DNA of 64,000 nt from Anditalea andensis (GCF_000714815.1 NZ_JMIH01000028.1:1-64000); one strand, 5' to 3'; positions 15,949-24,709 are shown, counted from the stretch's first letter. A program made the numbers and translations. Notes: generated by a model not told the origin, from the letters alone.

Positions 15949-16395
15949 TCAAGAGCTCACTTTTATCTGATCATTTTCTTTTAGCAGATCCATTACAAAT
16001 ACCTCGTTGTCCTCTGGTGTGATGTACACCTCATCAAATTTGTTGTATTTGATCAGCAATCCTTTAAGGCCAAGTGCTGGCTTCACCCCCACATATACGG
16101 TTATGTTTTTGATGACTTCCTTGATCTGGCTGATCGGAATTTCTCCTTTTAAAAACCCCGACTTGTAAAATAGCTTGCCCTGTCCAATACAATAATAGGT
16201 ACTAAAATATATATGAAGAATGATAACAATAGGCGGCAATACGCTGATGATTAGATACGGCCTGGCACTGAAGCTGTCCCACCCTATCACAAATACTAAA
16301 ATGGGCAACAAAATAAAAACCGCTATCAATATATGAATGAAAGCAGAGCGCTTCGATGAGTATTTTTTTAATTCGCTTTGATTGCTGTTTACCAT
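15949..16395 (-). CDS. Bacterial PH-domain (bPH_4/DUF1200-like) membrane protein
   Basis: 148 residues. Two membrane helices lie at about 18-40 and 47-68. Then comes a soluble PH-like beta domain with CIGQGKLFYKSGFLKGEIPI and the typical GLKGLLIKYNKFDEVYITPE strand pair. This layout fits the YyaB-like bacterial PH family. The family has no defined biochemical role. The gene lies in the middle of the CPBP/microprotein cluster, 11 bases upstream of nothing larger than small membrane-protein genes. Confidence 0.68.
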   Translation of the reverse strand: MVNSNQSELKKYSSKRSAFIHILIAVFILLPILVFVIGWDSFSARPYLIISVLPPIVIILHIYFSTYYCIGQGKLFYKSGFLKGEIPISQIKEVIKNITVYVGVKPALGLKGLLIKYNKFDEVYITPEDNEVFVMDLLKENDQIKVSS

Positions 16396-16406
16396 ATCAG
16401 GTTTAT

Positions 16407-16619
16407 TTAAATAGGATCTTTTAATCGCTGCACAAATACGAATCCCGTCAAACCCGTACCTATGAAAGTGAGGATATTCCCTAAAACACCATATCCTATT
16501 ATAGTTTCCGAAATGGGCTCCCCTCTCAATTTATGAAGCCGAAGTACCAGGAATATCAGTGACAATCCACACAGTAGAAAGCAAATGGCAGCCATTATTT
16601 TATTTGATCGAGGGCTCAT
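16407..16619 (-). CDS. Small two-span membrane protein
   Basis: 70 residues: helix at about 8-27, a short polar linker (RLHKLRGEPISE), helix at about 40-62, basic end. It ends 11 bases before the start of the PH-domain gene, so the two are probably cotranscribed. No family recognised. Confidence 0.5.
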   Translation of the reverse strand: MSPRSNKIMAAICFLLCGLSLIFLVLRLHKLRGEPISETIIGYGVLGNILTFIGTGLTGFVFVQRLKDPI

Positions 16620-16669
16620 AACCTAGTTTCAATCTTATTAATGATATATGAGACCATTCAAAAATAAGG

Positions 16670-17278
16670 TTAAAAAGTTTGATATACTATGAAAACCATA
16701 GCATATACCAAACCTTTCTTATACCGGATAAAGCTTAATAATAAAGTAGCAGGCGTAAGTGCCATAATCACCAAAAATATAGCAAGCGTCTCATTATCAG
16801 TTACAACATTGATAAAGTGAATCCTGTCAAATATAAGGGATGTAATTATTACTATGGTGCAGAACAAAAAAGTTGAAAGATTTTTTTTACCATGTTCTTT
16901 TTTCTCTTCCCACCACATCCGAATCAAAAATAATACAGGTCCCAAAAAGAAGATGTACCAATAGGTATTGAAAACAAACATGATAATGATAAGGGGGATA
17001 AGAAAAAAATATGCGTGTGCCCTCTGTCCACTTAAATGAAATCGAAATAAGAGCTATTCAATAATAGGCGCAATTAGCAGTGCGGACCATATGGAAAAAC
17101 TATCTATAGCAGAAAAGGTGTCATCATAACCCTTCACGCCAAGCCTCATAGCTATAGGATCTGATATCAGATAAGTGTAGACAATAATAACAAGATATAA
17201 AATGGATAAAACTCTTAAAAATTGTATGTCTATCTTGCTTTCTTCTAAAAAGGGAGCGAGTGTTATTGCTTTTTTCAT
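16670..17278 (-). pseudogene. CPBP intramembrane protease with nonsense codon in motif 1
   Basis: The frame from 17278 runs to ALLIAPIIE and stops at a TAG (17054-17052). The same frame then continues without interruption as LLFRFHLSGQRAHAYFF and on to the stop at 16670. The intact motif would be EExxFR, so the TAG replaces the second glutamate (GAG to TAG). Motif 2 survives only loosely (FDRIHF). The motif 3 histidine is missing: VFIVYQ stands where the paralogue has FHAVYN. So it is both truncated and diverged. It lies eight bases downstream of a 52-residue microprotein. Confidence 0.75.
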
Positions 17279-17285
17279 TGTCTAT

Positions 17286-17444
17286 TTATGGGGTAATATT
17301 TAATTTTTCAATCTCTGGAGCACCTTGTAGCCCTCTTTTAAAATTCTCCCAATCTTTAAAGATAAGTGAGGCTATTATAAAAGTGGTCGCAAATAATAAA
17401 ACTTTCAGTATGGCAATGCCATTTCTTTTCATATTGATTTTCAT
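17286..17444 (-). CDS. 52-residue single-membrane-span microprotein
   Basis: Reads MKINMKRNGIAILKVLLFAT, with an alternative start at Met5 (17432). One hydrophobic helix is followed by an amphipathic tail, FKDWENFKRGLQGAPEIE. The tail has the F-x-RG-F/L pattern seen in the 38-residue protein at 13427. It lies between the 76-residue gene and the broken CPBP gene, 6-7 bases from each, so an operon is likely. No family is recognised. Confidence 0.55.
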   Translation of the reverse strand: MKINMKRNGIAILKVLLFATTFIIASLIFKDWENFKRGLQGAPEIEKLNITP

Positions 17445-17450
17445 TTTATT

Positions 17451-17681
17451 TTATTTTTTGGCAGGCTGACCTGAGTGTACAATTTTTTCTTTATATAACC
17501 AATAGCAATATTTTATTAAGACTATCGCCGTCAACCATTGGATAACAAAATAAATATATTTGTTTACCTCCATACCCAAAAACTGGAAAGTATCGGTAGG
17601 ATTTGCAGTCATAGTTTCTATTGACGTATAGCAGAACTGCAAACTGAGTAAAGCATATAGTATTATCTTCAAGTATTTCAT
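17451..17681 (-). CDS. Small two-span membrane protein
   Basis: 76 residues with an N-terminal hydrophobic segment (IILYALLSLQFCY), a polar loop with TANPTDTFQFLGMEV, a second helix (YFVIQWLTAIVLIKYCYWL) and a basic tail. The first segment could instead be a signal peptide. It follows the 138-residue gene by three bases. No family recognised. Confidence 0.55.
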   Translation of the reverse strand: MKYLKIILYALLSLQFCYTSIETMTANPTDTFQFLGMEVNKYIYFVIQWLTAIVLIKYCYWLYKEKIVHSGQPAKK

Positions 17682-17684
17682 AGC

Positions 17685-18101
17685 TTAAATATTTAAAATT
17701 GACGTGCCCGATAATGTATTCCTACCTTGATGCTTTTTTTGAAATGGTATATAAAAAAACCAGATCACTGATCCCGCTAGCCCCAGATAGGCAAACCTCC
17801 AATAATCAATTGGCTGATTATTAAAAACAACAGGATATGTCTCAAAAATAAAATACATACTAAAAATAAATGCGAATTGATAAACAGGAATTTCCTTGCG
17901 GTGGAAAAAACTGATCATAAAATAAACGGCTGCCATACTTATACCTGCAATACCCGCCCGGGAAAATTCAAAATCATACAGGTTATTTTCAGCAATATAT
18001 TCTCTATAGGAGTGGTTCAGCTGATAACCAACCACCAAAAGCAGCAATGTCCAAAAAAAATGCACCCTGCCATAATAATCAAGTTTTAATTTTTTTTTCA
18101 T
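17685..18101 (-). CDS. Four-span membrane protein of unknown family
   Basis: 138 residues with about four hydrophobic helices and a basic C-terminus. A loop after the first helix reads YREYIAENNLYDFEFS, which recurs in the frameshifted gene at 12098-12483. This is the first gene of the minus-strand cluster, with nothing upstream for about 220 bases, so the cluster promoter should lie in 18102-18250. I could not pick a clear one. Function unknown. Confidence 0.6.
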   Translation of the reverse strand: MKKKLKLDYYGRVHFFWTLLLLVVGYQLNHSYREYIAENNLYDFEFSRAGIAGISMAAVYFMISFFHRKEIPVYQFAFIFSMYFIFETYPVVFNNQPIDYWRFAYLGLAGSVIWFFYIPFQKKHQGRNTLSGTSILNI

Positions 18102-18320
18102 TTTTCAAAAAATTAATTGCGGGGAAAAATAAGCCAACTAATTTTTAAATACAAATTAATGTTTCACCTATTTAGCGAAACAGTGAAAACTGCACATGTA
18201 CTTATGTATTATCAAGTGGCAAAACAATACAACTGTGTTTATCTCAATTAAACAATGAAAAAAATCCCTCCCTTGCCTAATCTAGACTTGGAAAGGATTT
18301 ATAAAATAAGGAAAATAAAT

Positions 18321-19316
18321 TTAAGGATTCAATCTTCCCAAAATCTCCTTAGCCTCAGGCCAGGTAAGCCTTGGTCCAAACTGGCTTACGATCTTAGAAC
18401 TGGCCATTGAAGCCAACTTTCCACTAGATGCATAAGAATGACCATTGGTGATGCCATACATAAATGCTCCGGCAAACATATCGCCTGCTCCATTACTATC
18501 CACCGCTGTGGTTTTATATGGCTCAATGTCTATAAATGTATCCCCATCCCAGATCATGGCACCGTTTTTACCCTGGGTGATACAAAAATGCTTGGCTGCT
18601 TTTTTCAGCTCTTCACGGGCATCTATTACATTGTCCTTACCGGTGTAAAGCATCGCTTCTTCCTCATTGGCAAATAGCATGTCTACACTATGGCCGATTA
18701 CATCATCAAAGTTGGCTTTAAAATATTTCACCATAGCAGGATCCGAAAAGGTAATCGCCACTTTTACACCATTCTCTTCTGCCACTTTTTTGGCATGGAG
18801 CATCGCTGCTTTACCATTTTCGGAAGTGACGAGATAGCCTTCGATGTATAGATATTTGGAATCTTTAATAGCACTTTCATTCACATCATTCACAGAATAG
18901 GTCTGCGTGATGCCCAAGAAAGTATTCATGGTCCTCTCAGCATCTTCGGTTACCATGACCAGACATTTTCCGGTGATACCAGCCTCCAATTTTTCAGCAT
19001 TAAGATTGTTGTCCACCCCGGATTCCTTCATATCATTCATAAAGAAATGGCCCAATTCGTCATCGGCTACTTTACAGCTATAATACGATTTGCCTCCAAA
19101 CTGACTAACAGCTATTACAGTATTGGCTGCTGACCCACCACATTGCTTTTTGGCTTCAGCAGTATTGATCACCCCCATCAATGCATTCTGACGGTCTTCG
19201 TCCACCAGGGTCATAACACCTTTTTCTACTTCATTATCAAGAAAGAACTGGTCACTTACTTTAAATTCAATATCTACCAAGGCATTTCCAATGCCGGTTA
19301 TGTCATATTTTTTCAT
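18321..19316 (-). CDS. PfkB family carbohydrate kinase, adenosine-kinase-like
   Basis: 331 residues, cytoplasmic, ribokinase fold. The start (YDITGIGNALVDIEFKV), the glycine pair of the substrate region (KKQCGGSAANTVIAVSQFGG, near 57-76) and the catalytic anion-hole motif DSNGAGDMFAGAF (near 273-285) are all present, with Asp as general base. The overall pattern resembles adenosine kinases of Bacteroidota. Sugar kinases of the same family cannot be excluded. No lesion. It has its own short 5' region of about 70 bases. Confidence 0.85.
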   Translation of the reverse strand: MKKYDITGIGNALVDIEFKVSDQFFLDNEVEKGVMTLVDEDRQNALMGVINTAEAKKQCGGSAANTVIAVSQFGGKSYYSCKVADDELGHFFMNDMKESGVDNNLNAEKLEAGITGKCLVMVTEDAERTMNTFLGITQTYSVNDVNESAIKDSKYLYIEGYLVTSENGKAAMLHAKKVAEENGVKVAITFSDPAMVKYFKANFDDVIGHSVDMLFANEEEAMLYTGKDNVIDAREELKKAAKHFCITQGKNGAMIWDGDTFIDIEPYKTTAVDSNGAGDMFAGAFMYGITNGHSYASSGKLASMASSKIVSQFGPRLTWPEAKEILGRLNP

Positions 19317-19387
19317 CTGTATATATATATATTGATTATTTACTTTCGTAGATAAAATGAATTAGTATTGAGAATATCAATAGTCAA

Positions 19388-20554
19388 CTATTCAAATATC
19401 TTATGCCTTTCAAAGGGCTTTTGTCTGTCAAAGAGGTATCGATAAGTATGGTGGGTTTTATAAATGGTGGCATGCAGCTGTTCGCATACGCGCATCATCT
19501 TCGGATTGAAATCACCTATCCAGTTCATCTCTATGGTCTTATATGAAAAACCTGAGGTACTGGCAAGGGTTCTATTGTATTCCATGATCATAGCACTCTC
19601 TACTCCCTTTCCCTGTAATTCCGGCACTACCCCAAATACCAGTCCAAGCATTTTATTGGGAGGGTTAAAAGTTTTGTTCCAGATAAATTTAAGTTTCCCG
19701 ATCAGGTCCATCTTTCCGTCCACATATTGGAAAAGCTGGTTGATCTCAGGAATATTAATGAAAAAAGATACCGGCTCCCCTTTATAAAACCCAAAATAAA
19801 TCAGCCGAACATCTATAATAGGCTTCATCTTGCCGAACATAAGCTTGGTCTCTTTTAGGGTAAGTGATTTGCCCATATGCCGAGCCCAAGCTTTATTATA
19901 TACGGTCATGAAATATTCGGGGGCCTCTTTCATAATTTCGCTTTTGGTGATATGTCGAAAAGTAAAATCAGGATCGGAGCTGATCTTCCGTGCCCGCTCT
20001 ATCATTTTCGGGTCAAACCCTTGCCCTTTTACCGGTCTCATGTAAGTATACTGCTTGAAATATAACCTGAACCCGTATGCTTCGAAAAAATCTTTATAGT
20101 AAGCAAAGTTCCAAGGCATATTATAGTTAGGCGGCGTAAATCCATCTACGAGCAGGCCCCACCATTTATCCCGCTCGCCAAAGTTTATGGGCCCGTCCAT
20201 GGCTTCCATCCCCTCAGTTTCCAGCCAGGCTTTGGCGGTATCAAAAAGAAGAAAAGCGGCCTTTTGATCTTGGATGCATTCAAAAAATCCCATGCCACCG
20301 GTCGGTTGTTTTTCTTTCATTTTAGGATTGATAAAAGCAGCTACCCGGCCAATGGTTATACCATTTTTGTCCTGAAGTAACCATCTTTTGGCTTTAGCCC
20401 CCTGCCTGAACAGTTTATTGCTTTCCGGATGAAAAAGTCCTTCTATATCCTTATTGAGTGGCCGGATCCAATTTGACTCGCCTGAATATAGGCGAACGGC
20501 CATTTCAATAAACTCTTTCTGATGCGCTTCACTGGTGACTTCCAGTAATTCCAT
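19388..20554 (-). CDS. GNAT-superfamily-like protein
   Basis: 388 residues, cytoplasmic. The N-terminal region (HQKEFIEMAVRLYSGESNWI) and the C-terminal segment VFGVVPELQGKGVESAMIME look like an acyl-CoA-binding GNAT fold, with the QGKG loop matching motif A. The middle carries MDGPINFGERDKWWGLLVDG, typical of a large, uncharacterised Bacteroidota and proteobacterial group of GNAT-like proteins. Acyl donor and acceptor are unknown. Confidence 0.72.
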   Translation of the reverse strand: MELLEVTSEAHQKEFIEMAVRLYSGESNWIRPLNKDIEGLFHPESNKLFRQGAKAKRWLLQDKNGITIGRVAAFINPKMKEKQPTGGMGFFECIQDQKAAFLLFDTAKAWLETEGMEAMDGPINFGERDKWWGLLVDGFTPPNYNMPWNFAYYKDFFEAYGFRLYFKQYTYMRPVKGQGFDPKMIERARKISSDPDFTFRHITKSEIMKEAPEYFMTVYNKAWARHMGKSLTLKETKLMFGKMKPIIDVRLIYFGFYKGEPVSFFINIPEINQLFQYVDGKMDLIGKLKFIWNKTFNPPNKMLGLVFGVVPELQGKGVESAMIMEYNRTLASTSGFSYKTIEMNWIGDFNPKMMRVCEQLHATIYKTHHTYRYLFDRQKPFERHKIFE

Positions 20555-20588
20555 ACGTTACACTTTTATTGGGAGTACAAATTTAGGC

Positions 20589-20621
20589 AAAAAAAACGGA
20601 ACCCCTAAAGAAGGTGTTCCG
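20589..20621 (-). terminator. Terminator of the acid phosphatase gene
   Basis: On the minus strand CGGAACACC pairs with GGGGTTCCG (one mismatch) around a seven-base loop and is followed by a T8 run. It lies about 35 bases beyond the stop of the phosphatase gene. Confidence 0.75.
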
Positions 20622-20653
20622 AAAGCTACAGGCTTATGCTAAAGGATATTTAT

Positions 20654-21943
20654 TCAATCAGTTTCCGATTTCACCTCCATTCTCAGGTGGAGCGGATTAT
20701 TGGGATAGGTATCTATGACACGTCCATATTCATCTACCGAAATCAAGCTATAGCCTCTGCCTTCAAGGCTAAGGATAGTAAATGCCCGAATGCTCTGTGA
20801 CTTTTTCAGGTACCAGGTAGTATTGGCCGAATGAACCTCACGCGGGCTCGTCCCCCATGAACCATCGCCTACATACACTATTCCTTTCTCGTTTACTTTT
20901 TCCTCCCAGATAGGATGGGTACGCTTATAGGCATGGTCATGATTTTCGAATGCCAGACGCACACCGTTTTTTTCGAATAAAGGTACCCAATGCTCCCTAA
21001 CCCTTTTCTGTCCTGCCCCTTCATATTCCCTTACGGAAGGAAAGCCGGGTACATGATATATCGGGATCAGATGCAGTACATCAGTTCTGTCCTCTAGGTT
21101 TTTGGCAAGCCAGTCTGTCTGCTCACCTCCTATGGCATTGGTATGGTCGGTGTCCAGCAGAAAAAGGCTCAGGTACTTGCCAAAATCAAGGACCCCATAT
21201 CCAGGGTGAGAAGGAAAGGCAAATAATGAATAAAAAAACGGGGCTATTTTCAGCCTGTTTTCATCATTGGCCACAAAGTCAGCATGGCTGGTATAATATC
21301 CTTTTTGTACCTCATGATTTCCTATGGCTACCAGCATGGGTACTATTCTGCCATCACTTGCGATCAGCGAGTTGTTATATGCTTCAAACCATTGGTACCA
21401 GCGGCCCACTGCTTCCGGATCCCCATTGGCATAAGCCAGGTCCCCTCCTATCACTACAAAATCTGGATCAAAGCTCATGGCCTGTCTTCCCGTCCTTTCC
21501 ATGTTTTTCTTATCGTGCATGGTGTCACCTCCTACCGCTATTCTGATTGATTTATCTCTCAAATCAGTAGGCATGGTCCGAAAATAAAATATCGCTTCCT
21601 GGCCTTCTAACTGAATATCATACCTGCTGTCCGGCTCTAAACCTTTAAGTTCAACACGGTGGATCCATCGTTTCGGTGAAGTAAAGGGAAATTCCAGCAC
21701 TTTACCCTTTTCCTCTCTCCATTCTGCCTCGCCCTCTTTCCGGATCTTAAATGTCTGCCCTTCTTCTCCGAAGCTATGCCAATCTACGACCATAGAACTG
21801 GTGGGATCTTCCTTCCAGGTAAGGAACCATCCGATGAATGGGTCCTGTGCCTGGTTTTGTTGGGCAAAGGCCGGAAATTGGAAAACTATAAACCAAATGA
21901 GAAAAAGAACAGCAGTGGGTTTATGGGTGAAATTTATAGTCAT
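20654..21943 (-). CDS. Secreted purple-acid-phosphatase-type metallophosphoesterase
   Basis: 429 residues from ATG 21943. This start exposes a signal peptide (TAVLFLIWFIVFQFPAFAQ); an in-frame ATG at 21985 would add 14 poorly fitting residues. An N-terminal fibronectin-like domain spans about 30-125. The catalytic domain carries the metal-binding blocks VGGDTMHD, VIGGDLAYANGD, AIGNHE and FENHDHAYKRTHP, and PIYHVP precedes the last. These are the five blocks of PAP-like calcineurin phosphoesterases. Expected activity is periplasmic or outer-membrane phosphate-ester hydrolysis. The exact substrate is not known. Confidence 0.9.
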   Translation of the reverse strand: MTINFTHKPTAVLFLIWFIVFQFPAFAQQNQAQDPFIGWFLTWKEDPTSSMVVDWHSFGEEGQTFKIRKEGEAEWREEKGKVLEFPFTSPKRWIHRVELKGLEPDSRYDIQLEGQEAIFYFRTMPTDLRDKSIRIAVGGDTMHDKKNMERTGRQAMSFDPDFVVIGGDLAYANGDPEAVGRWYQWFEAYNNSLIASDGRIVPMLVAIGNHEVQKGYYTSHADFVANDENRLKIAPFFYSLFAFPSHPGYGVLDFGKYLSLFLLDTDHTNAIGGEQTDWLAKNLEDRTDVLHLIPIYHVPGFPSVREYEGAGQKRVREHWVPLFEKNGVRLAFENHDHAYKRTHPIWEEKVNEKGIVYVGDGSWGTSPREVHSANTTWYLKKSQSIRAFTILSLEGRGYSLISVDEYGRVIDTYPNNPLHLRMEVKSETD

Positions 21944-22137
21944 GATCAAGTTTTGTTTACAGTAAGTAATGATACTAAAAATCATAAGAAGTCAAAAATT
22001 AAGTTAAGGTTCTATCTCTGAATTTTCTCATAAAACATAAAATCTAATTTATACTATATAATAAATAGTAACAAAGGAATGGAAAATTTAAGGGCATACA
22101 GGGTCTTTTTAATCTTAAAAATAACCGCTTTCCATTC

Positions 22138-22338
22138 CTAATCCTCCAGGTCCAACTCGAATATATCATTAACTGTAACCTCAAAATAACGGGCTATTTT
22201 TAATGCCAATACGGTGGAAGGCACATATTTACCGGATTCTATAGAATTAATCGTTTGCCGGGAAACTCCAATTTCCTCGGCCAAATCCTGCTGTGTGATG
22301 TCCTTTTTTGCCCGCTCTACTTTTAAAGTGTTGTTCAT
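22138..22338 (-). CDS. XRE-family helix-turn-helix regulator
   Basis: 66 residues, almost all HTH_3 domain: QQDLAEEIGVSRQTINSIES near 21-40 is the recognition segment, followed by FEVTVNDIFELD. Proteins of this size and sequence usually act as repressors of neighbouring membrane-protein genes. It follows the 137-residue membrane protein with no gap, so it is the third gene of an operon and probably regulates it. The target site was not identified. Confidence 0.88.
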   Translation of the reverse strand: MNNTLKVERAKKDITQQDLAEEIGVSRQTINSIESGKYVPSTVLALKIARYFEVTVNDIFELDLED

Positions 22339-22752
22339 TTAGATACTCTGAGAATTATTAAATTTTTGAAAGTGGAAAGCAATAAAAATATAGAAGTTTA
22401 ATAGAAACAGTACTGAAAAAGTTGATATGGTCACACCCGAAAATCCCCAAAAAGAGACAATAAAATTAAATATCACTTGAACAAACAAACCTAATAACAA
22501 ATAAAAGAAACCCAGCTGATAGGCTTGCAACCGAATTTTTTGTACCATCTCATCCTCGGCGTTCTGCCGAGTCAGATTCAGTATCAAAAAGCCGGCAGCC
22601 CAGCAGCCACTCATCAGATCCAATATGTAATCGCCTACATCGATTTTGGTGAAAAATGAACCAATTATCAGAATGAATGGTAAGGGAATAAATGCATAAC
22701 CTAAAAGCAACCACTTTCTATTCAAGAGGGGAAAATCTACATCTACTTTCAT
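22339..22752 (-). CDS. Four-span membrane protein, tandem paralogue 2
   Basis: 137 residues with four hydrophobic helices. A cytoplasmic loop is rich in charge: NLTRQNAEDEMVQKIRLQAY. It aligns along its whole length with the upstream gene at 22821-23249. Shared segments are PLLNRKW, GCWAAGFLILNLT, EDEM and RLQAY. Such membrane proteins commonly accompany small XRE regulators. Role unknown. Confidence 0.7.
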   Translation of the reverse strand: MKVDVDFPLLNRKWLLLGYAFIPLPFILIIGSFFTKIDVGDYILDLMSGCWAAGFLILNLTRQNAEDEMVQKIRLQAYQLGFFYLLLGLFVQVIFNFIVSFWGFSGVTISTFSVLFLLNFYIFIAFHFQKFNNSQSI

Positions 22753-22820
22753 AAGTCAGGTATGTTTTAAACAAATCAAAGTTTATATTAATTCAAAATT
22801 TTAAAAAGGCTAATTAATAA

Positions 22821-23249
22821 TTAAGTTGTTTTTGAATCCTTTGCGGCAATATATTTTTGATATTGGAAGGCAAAAAAAATATAGGCATTCAATAGAAATA
22901 GAATCAATGTAGCCGAAATAGGTATACCTGAAGCTCCCCAAAAGGAACTGGCAAATTTGATTGCAACAATAGCAGTCATCCCTGAAAGCAACCAAAAAAA
23001 ACCTGTATGATAGGCCTGTAAACGGAAATTCTTGATCATCTCATCTTCAATTTTCTCCTTAGTCAAATTCAATATCAAAAAGCCAGCGGCCCAACAACCA
23101 TAGCCTATGTCCAGCACATAATCTGTCAAATCAAGATTGATAAAAACAGAACCAATCAGTATAAAGATAGGCAGGGGAAAAAAGGCATACCCAACAGGCA
23201 ACCATTTCCTGTTCAACAAGGGAACATCTATAATGGGATCTAATTTCAT
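22821..23249 (-). CDS. Four-span membrane protein, tandem paralogue 1
   Basis: 142 residues, with the same topology as its neighbour at 22339 and clear homology by eye: VPLLNRKWLPVGYAF, GCWAAGFLILNLTKEKIEDE, RLQAYHTGFFWL. It is first in a three-gene unit ending in the XRE regulator, with a 68-base gap before the second copy. A local gene duplication is the simplest explanation. No known function. Confidence 0.7.
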   Translation of the reverse strand: MKLDPIIDVPLLNRKWLPVGYAFFPLPIFILIGSVFINLDLTDYVLDIGYGCWAAGFLILNLTKEKIEDEMIKNFRLQAYHTGFFWLLSGMTAIVAIKFASSFWGASGIPISATLILFLLNAYIFFAFQYQKYIAAKDSKTT

Positions 23250-23318
23250 AAGTCATGTTTGTTTTACACTAAGTAAAGCAAACTTTACATAATTTCCAAA
23301 TATCAGTTCGTTTGTATC

Positions 23319-23357
23319 AAAAAAAATCCTGTCTGGTTTTGAAAACCTGACAGGATT
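23319..23357 (-). terminator. Terminator of rimO
   Basis: On the minus strand a long stem, AATCCTGTC plus GGTTTT, pairs with AAAACC plus GACAGGATT, with one internal mismatch and a tight loop. It is followed by a T8 run. It lies 39 bases beyond the rimO stop. Confidence 0.88.
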
Positions 23358-23395
23358 ATATTCTACTTTAATTGGAAAGGGTGAGATAAATCAAA

Positions 23396-24709
23396 TCACG
23401 CCACCACATCCCCATAAAGGTCAAACTCGGTAGCGGTATTAATCTTCACATCCACAAAATCGCCGATGCGGCAATAATGCTTCGAAGCATCTATCAGCAC
23501 TTCATTGTCCACCTCCACAGAGTCATATTCGGTCCTGCCCACAAAGTGGCCATTTTCTTTTTTGTCAATCAGTACTTTAAAGGTCTTGCCTACCTTATCT
23601 TGGTTAAGGTCATAGCTGATCTGCTCCTGGATCTCCATCAGATAGTTGGCCCGGTCCTGCTTCACCTCTTCAGGTGTACTGTCTTCCATGGTGTGTGCAT
23701 GGGTATTTTCTTCGTGACTATAAGTAAATACACCAAGCCTTTCAAACTTCATCCTTTCTACAAAGTCCACCATTTCCTGGAATTCTCTTTCTCCCTCACC
23801 GGGATGACCTGCTATCAGCGTGGTACGGATAGCAATATCAGGAAGCACATCCCGGATGGAATGGATCAACTCTTCCTGCTTTTCTCTTGTAGTTCCTCTC
23901 CGCATTGCTTTCAGCACATCAGAGGAACCATGCTGAAGTGGAATATCCAGATAATTACAGATATTTGGCCTTTCTTTCATCACTTCAATCACATCCATAG
24001 GGAAACCTGTAGGATAGGCGTAATGTAAACGTATCCAGTCAATTCCCTGGACATCAGATAGTGCACGCATAAGGTCAGCCAGTCTTCGCTTTTTGTAGAT
24101 ATCCAATCCATAATAAGTGGAGTCCTGCGCTATCAATAGTAATTCACGGGTTCCATTAGCAGCTTTGTGTTCTGCTTCCTTTACCAGATCATCAATGGAC
24201 CTGGAGATATGCCCACCCCTCATGATGGGTATAGCGCAGAAGGAACATGGCCTGTCACAGCCTTCCGATATCTTCATATAAGCATAGTGTGATGAGTGGG
24301 TAAGTAGTCTTTCCCCAACTAGCTCATGCTTATAATCAGCTTTAAATTTTTTTAATAATGCAGGAAGATCTCTGGTACCAAAAAATGCATCAACTTGCGG
24401 TATTTCAAGTTCTAAATCATCTTTATAACGTTGGGAGAGGCAACCGGTCACATATACCTTATCTACCAATCCCTGCTCTTTGGCATCTACATACTGTAAT
24501 ATGGTATCAATGGATTCTTGCTTGGCATTATCTATAAACCCGCAGGTGTTAATAATAATAATATTGTTATCCTTTGAACTTGATTCATGAACGGTATCTA
24601 TTCCATTCCCTCTCAACTGTGTCATCAACACTTCCGAATCGACCAGGTTCTTGGAACAGCCCATGGTGATGATGTTGACTTTATCTTTTCTTAATGTTCT
24701 TGCCTTCAA
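23396..24709 (-). CDS. rimO: Ribosomal protein S12 methylthiotransferase RimO
   Basis: 437 residues, the normal length. The MTTase N-terminal domain shows ITMGCSKNLVDSEVLMTQL with Cys18, then NTCGFID and VTGCLSQRY, which provide the three cysteines of the auxiliary cluster. The radical-SAM motif is CDRPCSFCAIPIMRG (CxxxCxxC), followed by the TRAM domain at about 370-437. It places a methylthio group on an aspartate of ribosomal protein S12. MiaB is excluded by the MGCSKNxVDSE start typical of RimO. Monocistronic with its own promoter and terminator. Confidence 0.95.
   Translation of the reverse strand: MKARTLRKDKVNIITMGCSKNLVDSEVLMTQLRGNGIDTVHESSSKDNNIIIINTCGFIDNAKQESIDTILQYVDAKEQGLVDKVYVTGCLSQRYKDDLELEIPQVDAFFGTRDLPALLKKFKADYKHELVGERLLTHSSHYAYMKISEGCDRPCSFCAIPIMRGGHISRSIDDLVKEAEHKAANGTRELLLIAQDSTYYGLDIYKKRRLADLMRALSDVQGIDWIRLHYAYPTGFPMDVIEVMKERPNICNYLDIPLQHGSSDVLKAMRRGTTREKQEELIHSIRDVLPDIAIRTTLIAGHPGEGEREFQEMVDFVERMKFERLGVFTYSHEENTHAHTMEDSTPEEVKQDRANYLMEIQEQISYDLNQDKVGKTFKVLIDKKENGHFVGRTEYDSVEVDNEVLIDASKHYCRIGDFVDVKINTATEFDLYGDVVA

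Noticed and set aside
16670-17278. Genetic-code reassignment or selenocysteine/pyrrolysine-type recoding of TAG in the CPBP genes
   Set aside because: Other genes in the window end normally at TAG, and the neighbouring copies carry frameshifts as well, so decay explains the data better.
23477-24028. 183-codon plus-strand open frame
   Set aside because: Shadow of rimO, whose cysteine motifs are unmistakable on the minus strand.
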